From Labilithrix luteola (GTDB lineage: Bacteria > Myxococcota_A > Polyangia > Polyangiales > Polyangiaceae), in contig JAMFST010001448.1 of the NCBI GenBank assembly GCA_026225435.1, positions 1 to 9,743 on the forward strand: a DNA stretch of 9,743 nucleotides, given 5' to 3'. The notes under the pieces were generated by a model. The model was given only the letters and a program-made list of their open reading frames with translations, did not search any database and was not told the origin of the DNA. This document shows, piece after piece, positions 1 through 6,378 of the stretch. Each line of letters starts with the position of its first letter. Positions within the stretch are counted from its first letter, which is position 1. The translations under genes were made by a program, and so were the position numbers.

Positions 1-998
1 CGGTGGGCGAGATCGGGCTCGCGCAGGGCCTCGGTGACCGCGTGCGGCGGCATGAAGGTGAGGGGAAAGCCGGACTCGGTCTGCCCGAACGACTGGCACA
101 CCACCGGCCCGAAGACGTCGTGCGCCAGCGCGATCTTCTCCACGTTGAACGGCGCCGCCGCCGCCATCAGGTAGCGCAGCGAGGAGAAGTCGGTCATCGC
201 CGTGCGCGGATGGTTCAAGAGGACGTAGATGAGCGTCGGCGGGAGGAAGAGCAGCGAGACGCGGTGCTCCTCGACCGCGGCCAGCAGCTTGTCCAGATCC
301 GGCGCCGGCATGAGGTGCACGGTGCCGCCCATGGCGAGGCAGGCCATCGCGACGATCCCGCCGGCGTGGGTGATGGGCGCGAGCGCCAGGTTCACCGGCG
401 GCTCGCTCATCGGCAGGTCGGTCATGAAGCCGAGGGCGTTCATGGCGAGGAAGCCGGGGCCGTGGCGGACCACCTTCGACTTTCCCGTCGTGCCGCCGGT
501 CGAGCCTTGCATGCCCACCTCGTGCTCCGCGAGGCGCACGTTGACCGCGGCGTCGCTCGCCCCCTCCACGAAGGTCCCCAGCGACGGGATGTCGCCCACG
601 TCGCGGTCCAGGCAGACGAGCCAGCGCAAGGTGGGCACCTCGTTCTGCACCTGCTCGATCACCAGCGCGAGGCTCGCATCGAAGAAGAGCGCTTCGCACT
701 TGCCGCGCCGGAGCACGTCGATGTTCACCGCCAGCGCGTTGCGCAGGTTGATGTTGCACCACGCCCCGCCGGCGCGCAGCCCGCCGAGGATCGCCACCAT
801 GGCCATCGTGGTGTTCGGGCTGAGGACCGCGAACGGCGCCGAGCGGCGCGCCCCCTCGCTGCGCCAGGTGTTGGCCAGCCGGTAGGTGAGCGCTTGCAGC
901 TGCCCGAAGGTGAAGCGATCACGCTCGTCCACGAGCGCGAGACGATCGCGCGACGTCGCCACGGCCCGGTCGAACAGGTCGATGTAGTTCAGCGCCAT
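1..998 (-). CDS. AMP-forming acyl/aryl-CoA ligase family protein (partial, C-terminus off the window)
   Basis: This is an ANL-superfamily adenylating enzyme, which activates a carboxylic acid as acyl-AMP and usually passes it to CoA or a carrier thiol. Translating leftwards from the ATG at 996-998 gives 332 residues before the window edge. The start MALNYIDLFDRAVA is typical of acyl-CoA ligases. The phosphate-binding loop GSTGGTTGKSK lies at about residues 165-175 and the adenylate motif FGQTESG at about 304-310. The C-terminal lid domain with its catalytic lysine lies beyond the edge, so activity cannot be judged fully. The gene follows the GT2/acetyltransferase fusion on the same strand after 69 bases, and no clear ribosome binding site precedes it; a hairpin lies there instead. 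Substrate is unknown. Its place in a polysaccharide operon suggests supply of an acyl group for sugar decoration, but a lipid-metabolism role is equally possible. Family assignment is firm. Confidence 0.93.
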   Translation of the reverse strand, partial: MALNYIDLFDRAVATSRDRLALVDERDRFTFGQLQALTYRLANTWRSEGARRSAPFAVLSPNTTMAMVAILGGLRAGGAWCNINLRNALAVNIDVLRRGKCEALFFDASLALVIEQVQNEVPTLRWLVCLDRDVGDIPSLGTFVEGASDAAVNVRLAEHEVGMQGSTGGTTGKSKVVRHGPGFLAMNALGFMTDLPMSEPPVNLALAPITHAGGIVAMACLAMGGTVHLMPAPDLDKLLAAVEEHRVSLLFLPPTLIYVLLNHPRTAMTDFSSLRYLMAAAAPFNVEKIALAHDVFGPVVCQSFGQTESGFPLTFMPPHAVTEALREPDLAH

Positions 999-999
999 C

Positions 1000-1034
1000 C
1001 GCCGAGTGTGCGCTCAGGAACACGTGACTCGGCG
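1000..1034 (-). promoter_or_regulatory. Inverted repeat abutting the AMP-ligase start codon
   Basis: A perfect 8-base inverted repeat, CGCCGAGT (1000-1007) and ACTCGGCG (1027-1034), lies in the 69-base intercistronic gap and ends one base from the ATG at 996-998. Bases 1008-1010 and 1021-1023 can extend the stem past a 3-base bulge. In the minus-strand transcript it would cover the ribosome entry site, and no Shine-Dalgarno sequence is visible there. A translational control or mRNA-processing role is inferred. In high-GC DNA an 8-base stem can also arise by chance. Confidence 0.4.
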
Positions 1035-1067
1035 CGGCAAAATGCGCGGAATCGCGCTGACGGAGGA

Positions 1068-2678
1068 TCAGCCGCGCGCCGGCCGGGTGCGCACGTTCGG
1101 CACCGCGGCCTCGACGACGCTGTCCGCGGGGACCGAGCGCACCACCGTACAATTGGCCATCACCTTGGTGCGTGCGCCGATGGTGACGGGACCGACGATG
1201 ACCGAGCCGACGCCCACCTGCACCCCCGGCTCGAGGGTCGGGCCGCCGGTCGCGCCGCTGTCGGGGTCGCGCCCGAGCCCCAGCGTGACCCCCTGGAAGA
1301 GGATGCACCCCGGGCCGATCTTGGCCGCCGGGCTGATGGCCAGGCCGAAGCCGTGGACCAGGACCACCCCGGGGGCGAACTCCGCGTCCCAGTGCACGTC
1401 GGAGCCGTAGGCGTGCCGCAGGATGCGGGAGACGAACTTGGCGCCCAGCGGAACCTCGGAGTCCCTCATGGCGCGCATCACGCGGACGCCGATCATCGTC
1501 TGGAACCCGATGTTCTGCACGGCGTCGACGGCGAGCCGCCGCCCGCTCGCCGCCCGCCCTCCGTATTTTTCCTGGCTGGCGAGGAGCGCCTGGTGGTCGG
1601 CGCGGATCATCGCCAGCAAGCCTTCGCGCGCGGCGCTCGCCTCCAGGTTGCGCAGCCCGCGGCGGAAGGCGCGGTACTCGCGCACGACGTCGGCCGGGCC
1701 GCCGGTCTCCTCGCGCACGCCGCGGTAGTACTGGATCCCGTACACCAGCACGGTGCCGTGGATGGCGAGGCGCGACAGGCCGATCTTGTCCGCGGTCTGC
1801 GCGGTGCGGATGGCGAGCGCGCCGATCGCGCCGGCGACCCCGGGCAGCGCGACGCTGAGCGCCAGCACCGGGCGCGACAGGAGGTTCACCTTTCCGAGGT
1901 GGCGCCACGGGCTCGCGTCCGCCGAGCCGGGGTGCTTGCGCGCGACCCGCGTGGTGTACACGCCGTCCTTGCGCGAGCGTTCCAGCCAGCGCTCCATCGA
2001 GACGTGATCCGAGCCGTGCACGCTGGCGGCGCGGTGGCTGAGGCCGAAGGTTGCGCCTGCCTTCGCCAGGCGCACCCCGAGGTCGACGTCCTCGATCAGC
2101 CGCAGGGTCGCGTCGAAGCCGCCGGCGGCAAAGAACAGCTCGCGCGGGAGCGACACGTTGCCGGTGTACAGCTGCGAGCCGGTGAGCTCGTGCCCCGCCG
2201 CCGCCTCGTGCGCCAGCCGGTCGAGCATGCGCGCGTAGAACCGCTCGAAGAGCGGCATCGACTCGATCTTCGTCTCCGCCCGCAGCCGCCCGAGGACCAC
2301 CCGCCTGGCCAGCTGGCCGTGCGCATCGGCGGTCTCGTCCACGCGATGCTCGGCCAGGTGCGCCTCGACGAAATCCCTCTCGACGCGCATGTCGTCGTCG
2401 AGGAACACCAGCAGCTTTCCGCGCGCGGCCTCGGCGCCGCGCTGCCGGGCCACCGCCGCCCCGGCGTTCTCCTGCCGCAGCACCTGCAGATCGAGCTTCG
2501 CCTCCAGCCCCGCGAGCTTCGGCCGGGCATCCTCCTTCGAGCCGTCGTCGACGACGATGACCTCGTAGCGGCCGCGTTCGACCGTCTGGTCGGCGAGCTC
2601 GAGGAGGAGGCCGCGCAAGGCCTCGGTACGGTTGTAGGTGGCGATGACCACCGAGACGTCGCGCGTCGTCGCCGTCAC
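1068..2678 (-). CDS. Fusion of GT2 glycosyltransferase and serine-acetyltransferase-like domain
   Basis: The 536-residue product appears to join two enzymes of glycan assembly. Residues 8-205 are a GT-A, family 2 glycosyltransferase: SVVIATYN near 9-16, DDGS at 44-47, the metal-binding DDD at 94-96, GN at 173-174, GGFD at 186-189 and the acidic ED at 196-197. A hydrophobic stretch at about 270-290 could anchor it to the membrane. From about residue 380 onward there is a CysE/SAT-like segment with hexapeptide repeats, a retained HGFG histidine (H442) and the QGVTLG motif. The GTG start at 2676-2678 is preferred because it overlaps the upstream stop (GTGA) and has GGGAGAAG 8 bases ahead; an ATG at 2814-2816 would force a 142-base overlap and add 46 residues unlike the family. 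Probable role: transfer of a sugar plus O-acetylation of it or a neighbouring sugar. Sugar and acceptor are unknown. Domain families are firm; joint function is inferred. Confidence 0.92.
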   Translation of the reverse strand: MTATTRDVSVVIATYNRTEALRGLLLELADQTVERGRYEVIVVDDGSKEDARPKLAGLEAKLDLQVLRQENAGAAVARQRGAEAARGKLLVFLDDDMRVERDFVEAHLAEHRVDETADAHGQLARRVVLGRLRAETKIESMPLFERFYARMLDRLAHEAAAGHELTGSQLYTGNVSLPRELFFAAGGFDATLRLIEDVDLGVRLAKAGATFGLSHRAASVHGSDHVSMERWLERSRKDGVYTTRVARKHPGSADASPWRHLGKVNLLSRPVLALSVALPGVAGAIGALAIRTAQTADKIGLSRLAIHGTVLVYGIQYYRGVREETGGPADVVREYRAFRRGLRNLEASAAREGLLAMIRADHQALLASQEKYGGRAASGRRLAVDAVQNIGFQTMIGVRVMRAMRDSEVPLGAKFVSRILRHAYGSDVHWDAEFAPGVVLVHGFGLAISPAAKIGPGCILFQGVTLGLGRDPDSGATGGPTLEPGVQVGVGSVIVGPVTIGARTKVMANCTVVRSVPADSVVEAAVPNVRTRPARG

Positions 2679-3250
2679 GTGTCGCGCTTCTCCCGCACGC
2701 GGGCCGGGATGCCGGTGACCGTGGCGCCGGCCGGGACGTCGTGGATGACCACCGCGTTGGCCCCGATGGTCGCCCCCTTGCCGACCCGGATGGGGCCGAG
2801 GATGCGTGCGCCGCAACCGACCACCACGTCGTCCTCGACGATGGGGTAGCCGTTCTCCTTGGCGGTCCCCAGCGTGTTCGACCCCATGAACTTCACCCGG
2901 TTGCCGACCCGGCTGTCTCCCCCGATGACGATCCCCACCGGGTGGACGAAGTAGGCCCCTTCACCGATCTTCACGTCGTTGCCGATCTCGATCCCGTAGA
3001 CCACGGTCTGCACCCGGCGAAGCAGGTGGTTGGCCAGCGGGACGTGCCACCTGCGCGCCTCTTCCCGCAGGCGGGTGAGCGCGAGGATCTGGAACGAGTC
3101 GTTGGTGACCACCTGCTTGGCCACGTCGCGGGCGCTCGGCCGCCGGTTGAGCACGAGCGCAGCGTCCACCCCCGCCGCCCCGGCGACCCGCGCCAGCTCC
3201 CAGGCATCGGTGGCGAGGCGTTTTCCCAGCTGCCCGAGACGACCCGTCAT
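2675..3250 (-). CDS. Serine O-acetyltransferase-like (CysE/LbH) acetyltransferase
   Basis: A 191-residue left-handed beta-helix acetyltransferase, expected to be cytoplasmic and to use acetyl-CoA. After a helical N-terminal region (about 1-85), hexapeptide repeats run from about residue 86 to 185. The SAT-type catalytic histidine is kept in FVHPVGIVIGG (H103), and the GIPAR ending is typical of hexapeptide transferases. It is shorter than housekeeping CysE (about 270 residues) and sits in a polysaccharide operon, so glycan O-acetylation is more likely than cysteine synthesis, as is thought for SAT homologues in myxobacterial EPS loci. It heads the leftward operon, and its stop overlaps the GTG of the GT2 fusion. 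Its sequence matches the C-terminal half of that fusion (shared FQ, VPL, YG and His-containing positions), so the two are paralogues. The ATG at 3248-3250 is the most upstream reasonable start; its Shine-Dalgarno is weak. Confidence 0.91.
   Translation of the reverse strand: MTGRLGQLGKRLATDAWELARVAGAAGVDAALVLNRRPSARDVAKQVVTNDSFQILALTRLREEARRWHVPLANHLLRRVQTVVYGIEIGNDVKIGEGAYFVHPVGIVIGGDSRVGNRVKFMGSNTLGTAKENGYPIVEDDVVVGCGARILGPIRVGKGATIGANAVVIHDVPAGATVTGIPARVREKRDT
2676..2694 (-). promoter_or_regulatory. Ribosome binding site and GTGA overlap that fix the GT2 fusion start
   Basis: GGGAGAAG (minus strand, 2687-2694) lies 8 bases before the GTG at 2676-2678. That GTG shares bases with the TGA stop (2675-2677) of the upstream acetyltransferase. 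The arrangement implies translational coupling of the two genes and rules out the longer ATG start. Confidence 0.8.
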
Positions 3251-3336
3251 GGTGGCAGATCGTAGCCGTTGCCGGCCCGGAACGGAACGGATCGTGGACA
3301 GCGCTCCCGCCGCCGTGATTTCATCCGCCCTCGAGC
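3251..3336. promoter_or_regulatory. Divergent intergenic region between acetyltransferase operon and barrel/wzy operon
   Basis: These 86 bases separate the two divergent start codons, so promoters for both operons should lie here or extend into the genes. I see a short tandem repeat, GGAACGGAACGG (3279-3290), and on the minus strand TACGAT a few bases before the ATG, which could be a -10 element but lacks a good -35. No promoter is convincing by eye. Confidence 0.4.
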
Positions 3337-4668
3337 ATGCTTCCCGTCCTGGTGCCCATGGCGCCGTCGAGCACCATCACCGTCGAAGATAGGACCGAGG
3401 CGCGCACCCGCTCGACCGCGGGCAGCAACGCGGGCGACGTCGAGACCGACCCGTCGCTGAAGTACAGCGCGCTCTGGAGCGAGGGGCACGACGGCTTCGT
3501 GCTCGCCTACACCCCGCGCATTCTCTACACGGACTTCACCGGTCACGGGCACGACTTCGAGATGCTCAACGGCGGCGTCGCCGGCCTGACCATCCTGCAC
3601 AAGCGCACGACGTTCCAGATCAACACCTTCGACCAGTACGGCACCATCCTCGCCAGCTCGCTGGTCATCCCGACGCGCTGGAAGGGGGAGGGGGCGCCGG
3701 CGATCATCTACTCGCTGCCGGCGGCGCAGAGCGCGAAGCTCACCTACCTGGCGTCCTACTCCAACGCCTCGCTCGTGCAGGCGCTGACCCCGCGCTTGAA
3801 CCTGACCATCAACGCGCAGATGGGCGTCTTCGGCGGCCTGGATCAGACGTCCAAGCAGGAGCTCCCGCTGGTCTTCGGTCCCACGATCGAGGCGAAGCTC
3901 GAGCAGCGGATCACGAAGCACGACGAGCTGGGCGGAACGATCGGCTTCCACTACGCCGAGACGGAGCTCGCCGATCGCGCGCCGGTGAACGGCACGGCCG
4001 AGACGGAGCTGAACATCCAGCCGAAGCCGGCCATCGTGGGCTACGCCGAGGTCCGCTACCGCCACCACTGGAGCAAGCGGACGTACACCGAGCTGGCCGG
4101 CGGCGCCGCCGTCGCCCACCAGGACTTCCCCACGGAGGACCAGGTCGGCCCCTACGCGAACCGCGCGAGCACCATCCCGTACCCGACCGGCGAGCTTCTC
4201 ACCGTCTACAACCCGGTCGATCCGGACGACCGCCCGCGCGACAGGCTCCAGGCGGTCCTCGACGCCAAGATCGAGCCCTGGTTCAGCCCCTTCGGCGGTA
4301 TCAACGAGGAGCGCGTCGAGCTGGCCAGCGCGGTGAACTACCTCTTCGGGAAGAACACCATCCGCCTGCAAGGCGCCTTCTACACCGTCCTCCCGACCGG
4401 CGATTCGCAGATCCTCGGCGCCGCCACGGACAAGCCCGGCACCCCGGGCGAGTACGTCTTCGCCATGGGCGAGCTGGTCTACGAGCGCAAGCTCAGCAAG
4501 TACGTCACCCTCGACGGTGGCGGGCGCGCCTTCCGGCAGATCTTCCACGAGGACTCGCTCAACGGCCCGCCCGGTGTCTCGGCGCAGCAAGGGCAGTACT
4601 CCGGCCGCCTCATCGAGTACGTCGGCTTCATCGGCCTCGCCTGGTCGACGCCGCCGGCGAAGTTCTGA
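3337..4668 (+). CDS. Probable outer-membrane beta-barrel protein of the polysaccharide locus
   Basis: The 443-residue product looks like an outer-membrane beta-barrel: many short alternating, aromatic-rich strands (for example FVLAYTPRILYTDF near 54-67), polar or acidic loops between them, no long hydrophobic helix, and a C-terminal phenylalanine (PPAKF) as used by the BAM machinery. Myxobacterial Wzx/Wzy loci are known to encode large beta-barrel porins proposed to carry polymer across the outer membrane; membership of that group is my inference from fold and from wzy starting 23 bases downstream. The N-terminus is odd. MLPVLVPMAPSS has a short hydrophobic run but no basic n-region, and the frame is closed by TGA at 3316-3318, so a normal signal peptide is missing. 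ATG 3358 is an alternative, even shorter start. Other possibilities are a non-porin barrel or lipid-A-type enzyme. Existence is firm, exact role moderate. Confidence 0.7.
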   Translation: MLPVLVPMAPSSTITVEDRTEARTRSTAGSNAGDVETDPSLKYSALWSEGHDGFVLAYTPRILYTDFTGHGHDFEMLNGGVAGLTILHKRTTFQINTFDQYGTILASSLVIPTRWKGEGAPAIIYSLPAAQSAKLTYLASYSNASLVQALTPRLNLTINAQMGVFGGLDQTSKQELPLVFGPTIEAKLEQRITKHDELGGTIGFHYAETELADRAPVNGTAETELNIQPKPAIVGYAEVRYRHHWSKRTYTELAGGAAVAHQDFPTEDQVGPYANRASTIPYPTGELLTVYNPVDPDDRPRDRLQAVLDAKIEPWFSPFGGINEERVELASAVNYLFGKNTIRLQGAFYTVLPTGDSQILGAATDKPGTPGEYVFAMGELVYERKLSKYVTLDGGGRAFRQIFHEDSLNGPPGVSAQQGQYSGRLIEYVGFIGLAWSTPPAKF

Positions 4669-4691
4669 AGCGCTAGACTGCCGCCGCGCGC

Positions 4692-6197
4692 ATGAAGACG
4701 GACACCTTCGCCAAGGAGACGCTGCTGCTGCTGGCGTTCGTCTTCCTGACGTCGCTGTTCGTGCGCCAGATGGATGCGAAGCCGATCTTCGCCTTCATCC
4801 TGCTGATGCCGCTGATGTTCTACGCGACCATCCGCGCGCCGGTGCACATCACCGCGCGGGTGCTCGTCGCGCTCGGCCTCTTCATCGAGCCGCCGGACAT
4901 GATCCCTGGCGCCGGCTACTGGGTCTCCCCGCTCGAAGGGGCCAACGAGACGCTCTACGGGAGCCTCAAGGGGCTCATCAACTTCCCCGTCTCGTTCCCG
5001 CTGTTCTTCTTCTGCGCCGGCATCCTCTGGTACCGGGCGCGCAAGACCTACAAGCCGGTGACCTTCATGCCGGCGCCCGAGCCGGCCATCCGCATGGTCA
5101 TGGTGTTCCTCGCCGTCGTCCTGGGGATGTGGGGCTACGGCATGCTCCGCGGCGGCTCCCCCACGCCGTCGTTCTTCCAGGTCCTGCAGCTCCTCACGCT
5201 GCCCATCTTCACCCTCGGCTGCCTCTACTCGATCCGCGGCAAGGACGACTTCCGCGCGCTCGCCACCATCATCGTCCTGGTGGCGCTGGCGCGCTCGGCG
5301 CTGGTCGCCTGGGTGTACCTCGTTGTCTGCGGCCCGCTCGGCGTGGTGCCGGAGTACGCCACCACCCACGGCGACTCGGTCATCTTCGACGCGGCCTTCC
5401 TCATCCTCGTCTGCCACTTCATCGAGGTACGCACCAAGCGCGCGCTCGTCCGCCTGCTCGTCTTCGGCGGGATCGTCCTGGTGGCCATCGCCATGAACAA
5501 CCGCCGCCTGGCCTTCGTCGGGCTCGGCGCCGGGATGGTGACGATCATCCTGTTCCTGCCGCCCAGCGTCGCCAAGCGGAAGGTGTTCCGCCAGCTGATG
5601 TGGATCACGCCGCTGCTGGTCGGGTACATCGTCGTCGGCGGCGCCAATCCCGCCGACAAGAACCCGGTCTACGCGCCGGCGCGCCTGGTGACGTCGGTCA
5701 TCGAGCAGAACGACACGTCGAGCGACGCGCGCGACGTCGAGAACGACAACCTGCTGCTGACGCTCGACGAGAACAACCCCATCGTCGGCCCCGGCTTCGG
5801 CTTCGAGTACCACGAGGTCACGCAGCTCTACGACATCGCGCAGTACTTCCCGCTGTACAAGTTCATCGCCCACAACAGCGTGCTGTGGCTGCTGACCATC
5901 GGCGGCCTGGCCGGCTTCACCGCGCTGTGGATGCTCTTCGCCTTCAACGCCTACTTCTCGGCGCGCGCCTACCGCCTGGCGCGATCACCCAACGAGCGCG
6001 CCGTCGGCCTCTTCGGCCTCGGCATGACCTTCGTCTGCATCACGGCGGACTGGGGCGATCAGGGGCTCACCAGCTTCCCCAACCTGGTGCTCTTTGCGGT
6101 CACCTACGCCATGGTCACCAAGGCGACCGCCCACGGCGAGCGCGCCATCCAGATCGAGCGCGACGTCGCCTACCTCTTGAGCACCGGGTACACATAA
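4692..6197 (+). CDS. Wzy-type polysaccharide polymerase / O-antigen ligase family membrane protein
   Basis: A 501-residue inner-membrane protein with roughly 12-14 predicted transmembrane segments. The layout fits the Wzy/WaaL (Wzy_C) family: many N-terminal helices, the short loop MNNRRLAFVGLG at 268-279, a large hydrophilic loop at about 315-393, and a conserved tail GPGFGFEY (366-373) followed by AHNSVLWLLTIGGLAGF (393-409) at the start of the next helix. Such proteins join undecaprenyl-diphosphate-linked repeat units into polymer in the periplasm; WaaL-type ligases share the fold, but no lipopolysaccharide-core genes are nearby, so polymerase is the better reading. Arginines in the loop (for example R331 and R347) are candidates for the functional arginines known in this family. 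It is probably co-transcribed with the barrel gene, 23 bases upstream. Its last 28 bases overlap a convergent small gene. No good Shine-Dalgarno precedes the ATG. Confidence 0.87.
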   Translation: MKTDTFAKETLLLLAFVFLTSLFVRQMDAKPIFAFILLMPLMFYATIRAPVHITARVLVALGLFIEPPDMIPGAGYWVSPLEGANETLYGSLKGLINFPVSFPLFFFCAGILWYRARKTYKPVTFMPAPEPAIRMVMVFLAVVLGMWGYGMLRGGSPTPSFFQVLQLLTLPIFTLGCLYSIRGKDDFRALATIIVLVALARSALVAWVYLVVCGPLGVVPEYATTHGDSVIFDAAFLILVCHFIEVRTKRALVRLLVFGGIVLVAIAMNNRRLAFVGLGAGMVTIILFLPPSVAKRKVFRQLMWITPLLVGYIVVGGANPADKNPVYAPARLVTSVIEQNDTSSDARDVENDNLLLTLDENNPIVGPGFGFEYHEVTQLYDIAQYFPLYKFIAHNSVLWLLTIGGLAGFTALWMLFAFNAYFSARAYRLARSPNERAVGLFGLGMTFVCITADWGDQGLTSFPNLVLFAVTYAMVTKATAHGERAIQIERDVAYLLSTGYT

Positions 6198-6343
6198 AGG
6201 GCGAAGACGACGTAGGCGAAGCAGAAGGCGCAGATACCGATGATGGTTCGCTGCAGGCCCACCCGCCGCGACTCCTGCCGCGACGCCATGATGGGTATGA
6301 TGAGCGTCGCCAGCAGGACCGTGTAAAGCAGCGCTTTCGCCAT
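6170..6343 (-). CDS. Small 57-residue, two-helix membrane protein of unknown function
   Basis: I do not recognise this protein. The ATG at 6341-6343 opens 57 codons ending at TAG (6170-6172). The product has a hydrophobic segment at about residues 4-20, a basic loop RQESRRVGLQR at 22-32, and a second hydrophobic, aromatic-rich segment at 33-55 ending in LKR. A hairpin with both ends on one side of the inner membrane is predicted, with the positive loop on the cytoplasmic side. About 50 of the 57 sense codons end in G or C, as in surrounding genes, which supports real coding. It lies 35 bases after the GH5 gene on the same strand, so it is probably co-transcribed, and it overlaps the 3' end of wzy on the opposite strand by 28 bases. 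A weak GGA lies before the start. Possible roles include a small partner of the polymerase or another inner-membrane protein; nothing in the sequence decides this. Confidence 0.65.
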   Translation of the reverse strand: MAKALLYTVLLATLIIPIMASRQESRRVGLQRTIIGICAFCFAYVVFALYVYPVLKR

Positions 6344-6378
6344 GAGAGTCCGGCCAGCCTACAGGCCGCGGCGGGCTC

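Noticed and set aside
2679..2816. Upstream ATG start that would lengthen the GT2 fusion by 46 residues
   Set aside because: The extra residues are Arg/Gly/His/Pro-rich shadow sequence inside the acetyltransferase gene; the GTG at 2678 has a good ribosome binding site and a 4-base overlap.
3..2849. Very long (about 948-codon) open frame on the plus strand
   Set aside because: It is antisense to three genes with clear family motifs, is rich in Arg/His/Ala/Gly with no domain, and comes from the G/C third-position bias of the opposite strand.
2675..3250. Housekeeping cysE for cysteine synthesis
   Set aside because: Shorter than typical CysE, translationally coupled to a GT2 fusion, and in a polysaccharide locus with no cysteine-pathway neighbour.
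3247..5873. Long minus-strand open frames opposite the barrel and wzy genes
   Set aside because: Low-complexity Asp/Glu/Arg/Val-rich translations without motifs; the plus-strand frames have transmembrane and barrel patterns.
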